Part shown: positions 11,791 through 13,537 of the stretch, piece by piece
How positions within the stretch are numbered: the first letter of the stretch is position 1
How the letters are laid out: each line of letters starts with the position of its first letter
Origin: Neisseria lactamica
GTDB taxonomy: Bacteria > Pseudomonadota > Gammaproteobacteria > Burkholderiales > Neisseriaceae
DNA: 13,537 nt
Assembly (NCBI GenBank): GCA_001067655.1
Contig: JUNU01000454.1
Coordinates: 1-13,537, forward strand
Reading direction: 5' to 3'
Position numbers and translations under genes: made by a program
The notes under the pieces: generated by a model
Seen by the model: only the letters and a program-made list of their open reading frames with translations
The model's database searches: none
What the model was told of the DNA's origin: nothing

Positions 11791-13383
11791 TTACTCTTTA
11801 ACTAAAGGACCTGATGTTCCTCCGTGTCCGGCGGCGGTGCGCACCAGTTGGAGAAATTCGGATTTCAGACCGAACGGGTCATCGCCTTGGACTTTTTGTG
11901 CCATGTTTTCGATGTCTCTCCAATTAAGTTTGCCGTTGTATTCGCCGCCGCGCAAGGCTTGGGCATAGGAAGCGGCGGCAAGGGCGAGCAGGGTGTCTTT
12001 GTCGGCTTGGTCAAGCGGTTTGCTGCCGACGGGGACGGCTTGTTGCATCAATTGGCTGTCTTTTTGTCCGGGCAGTTTGTAGCGCACTTTGACAAAGGCG
12101 TATTCGTTTTTGCTGCCTTTAGCGGCTGGGGCTTTTTGATAGCGCGATTCTTCAAGCCAGCCTTGTTTGCCCTGCGGGATGATTTCATAGAGGGCGGTCA
12201 CGCTGTGGCCTGCGCCGATGTCGCCCGCATCGACTTTGTCGTTGTTGAAGTCTTCATTGCGCAGGGTGCGGTTGGTATAGCCGACCAAGCGGTATTCTTT
12301 GACGGTGGCGGGGTTGAATTCGACTTGGATTTTGACATCCTGCGCTACAGTGGCGAGTGTGGAGGTCAGCTGCTGTTGCAGGACTTTTTTCGCTTCTTTT
12401 TCGTTGTCGATGTAGCTGTAATTGCCGTCGCCCGCATCGGCGATTTGTTCCATCATGTCTTCGTTGTAGTTGCCCATGCCGAAACCTAAAGTGCTGAGTG
12501 AAACGCCGCTTTTGCGTTTTTCGGTAACCATGGATTTGAGGGTTTCGGTGTCGGATACGCCGACGTTAAAGTCGCCATCGGTTGCCAGTAGGATGCGGTT
12601 GATGCCGTTGGGTACGAAGGCTTTTTGCGCTTGCTCATAAGCCATTTGCAGTGCGGATTCGCCGTCTGTCGCGCCGCCCGCACGCAGTTTGTCAATGGCG
12701 TTTAGGATGGTTTCTTTATCTGCGCCTGAGGTGGGCGGGAGTACCAGATCTTCACCTGACGCATAGGTAATCAGGGTCACTTTGTCTTGCGGGCGCAGTT
12801 GTCGGGTCAGGATGCGAAGGGTTTCTTGAACCAGCGGCAGTTTGTTTTCTACATTCATACTGCCGGATACGTCCACAAGGAAAACGAGGTTGGCAGGCGG
12901 CAGGTTTTTCTTCGCGGTGTCTTGTGCTTGGATACCGATTTTGATCAACTTGGCTTCCGGTTGCCATGGAGAATCAATGGTTTCAGTGTGAACGGCGAAA
13001 GGATGCTCGTCGGTAGGAAGCGGGTAGTTGTAGGGGAAATAATTGACGATTTCTTCAATCCGCACCGCGTCTTTGGGCGGCTGTTCGCCGTTGGTCAGGA
13101 ATCGGCGGACGTTGGCGTAGCTTCCGGTATCGACATCGATGCTGAATGTGGATACAGGCTCTTGGGCAACGGATTTGACCGGTTGGTCGGGTTGGTCTTG
13201 GTAGCGTTCGGTGTTTTCTGCAAGAGACAGATTTTCTTCAGCAACGGCGGCAGTAGACAGTGCTGCGTTGGGTGGACTCTGAAGACTGTCAGGTGAAGAA
13301 CTTGAGTGTTCGTGTGAACCGGAACACGCTGCCAAAGCTGCTAAAGTGAGTATGGAAACGGTTTTTAGAAAAAAACGCGGCAT
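11791..13383 (-). CDS. YfbK-like von Willebrand factor A lipoprotein
   Basis: A 530-aa predicted lipoprotein of the YfbK family, of unknown function. The signal peptide ends in the lipobox LAAC (Cys20), followed by a Ser/His-rich stretch. A YfbK N-terminal domain follows (about 75-160, with SIDVDTGSYANVRRFL). The vWA domain (about 165-345) has an intact metal-ion-dependent adhesion site, DVSGS with Asp171, Ser173 and Ser175, and the ATDGD strand. The C-terminal DUF3520 region reaches to about 520 and includes the LNWRDIENMAQ segment. Such domains bind protein partners through a metal ion; the partner is unknown. The ATG at 13383 has GGAG at an 8-nt spacer. No MoxR-type ATPase, a frequent partner of vWA proteins, is present nearby. 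Confidence 0.92.
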   Translation of the reverse strand: MPRFFLKTVSILTLAALAACSGSHEHSSSSPDSLQSPPNAALSTAAVAEENLSLAENTERYQDQPDQPVKSVAQEPVSTFSIDVDTGSYANVRRFLTNGEQPPKDAVRIEEIVNYFPYNYPLPTDEHPFAVHTETIDSPWQPEAKLIKIGIQAQDTAKKNLPPANLVFLVDVSGSMNVENKLPLVQETLRILTRQLRPQDKVTLITYASGEDLVLPPTSGADKETILNAIDKLRAGGATDGESALQMAYEQAQKAFVPNGINRILLATDGDFNVGVSDTETLKSMVTEKRKSGVSLSTLGFGMGNYNEDMMEQIADAGDGNYSYIDNEKEAKKVLQQQLTSTLATVAQDVKIQVEFNPATVKEYRLVGYTNRTLRNEDFNNDKVDAGDIGAGHSVTALYEIIPQGKQGWLEESRYQKAPAAKGSKNEYAFVKVRYKLPGQKDSQLMQQAVPVGSKPLDQADKDTLLALAAASYAQALRGGEYNGKLNWRDIENMAQKVQGDDPFGLKSEFLQLVRTAAGHGGTSGPLVKE

Positions 13384-13427
13384 GATTTAAGCTCCATAGA
13401 AATATCACATGCTGATTGTTAAAAGTA

Positions 13428-13454
13428 TTGATAGCAGTGTATTGGCAGATTCAA
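13428..13454 (-). promoter_or_regulatory. Candidate promoter of the vWA gene
   Basis: On the minus strand, TTGAAT (13454-13449) and TATCAA (13433-13428) are separated by 15 nt, with a TGc before the -10. The spacing is short but the extended -10 helps. The Correia end at 13487 lies only 32 bp further upstream and could add promoter activity. Confidence 0.35.
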
Positions 13455-13486
13455 CGATAGCGCAGGGTCACTTTTTATTTGGATTT

Positions 13487-13537
13487 TATAGTGGATTAAA
13501 TTTAAACCAGTACGGCGTTGCCTCGCCTTGCCGTACT
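13487..13537 (+). repeat. Correia element (CREE), truncated by the window edge
   Basis: Starts with the Correia terminal repeat TATAGTGGATTAAATTTAAA and continues CCAGTACGGCGTTGCCTCGC before the window ends. Here CGCCTT is followed directly by GCCGTACT, which matches the short, internally deleted form of the element, whereas the copy at 1-52 matches the long form. Confidence 0.85.

Noticed and set aside
11824..12489. A 221-codon plus-strand frame across the vWA gene
   Set aside because: Antisense to a well-supported gene, Phe/Val/Ala-biased, with no recognisable domain. It is the same kind of shadow as others opposite GC-rich genes.

Overview
The window comes from a Neisseria chromosome, most likely a commensal. 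The evidence is 13 exact copies of the 12-mer AGGTCGTCTGAA, the 'mucosa-type' dialect of the DNA uptake sequence (DUS), and a Correia-type repeat cut off at each end. The best-recognised proteins (Mip, HtpX, RlmB, HolC, AzlCD) also look neisserial. Because both ends lie inside a repeat that occurs many times per neisserial genome, the window is probably a whole draft contig. Species-level assignment is not possible here.

Layout. 1-52: end of a Correia element. 63-2397: three minus-strand genes, namely mip (lipoprotein FKBP peptidyl-prolyl isomerase), holC (DNA polymerase III chi) and a membrane-anchored DUF1287 protein. 2398-2856: long intergenic stretch. 2857-3696: htpX, followed by a strong terminator. 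3997-5012: the azlC-azlD branched-chain amino-acid exporter pair, with an ATGA overlap. 5143-5892: rlmB, whose likely promoter lies in the loop of a DUS hairpin. 6032-8015: a visibly AT-rich island on the minus strand, with an intact DUF262-DUF1524 (GmrSD-like) gene and the tail of a broken DUF4143 ATPase gene. 8034-8277: repeat-rich debris. 8278-9231: NAD-dependent L-lactate dehydrogenase with a clear promoter. 9274-9798: mostly unexplained, with one doubtful small ORF. 9799-10584: a YgiD-like extradiol dioxygenase. 10787-11713: an aldose 1-epimerase family gene. 11791-13383: a YfbK-like von Willebrand factor A lipoprotein. 13487-13537: start of a second Correia element.

Most of the window is housekeeping or envelope functions: periplasmic folding (Mip), membrane proteolysis (HtpX), rRNA methylation (RlmB), replication (HolC), amino-acid export (AzlCD) and fermentation (Ldh). 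Only azlCD is a clear operon. The other genes are single units separated by inverted DUS pairs that probably double as terminators.

The accessory feature is the AT-rich island between rlmB and ldh. Its intact gene belongs to a family that includes modification-dependent restriction and anti-phage nucleases. A 22-nt inverted repeat built on a variant DUS brackets the island (5915-5936 and 8235-8256). I see no CRISPR array, tRNA, rRNA, intact transposase or phage gene.
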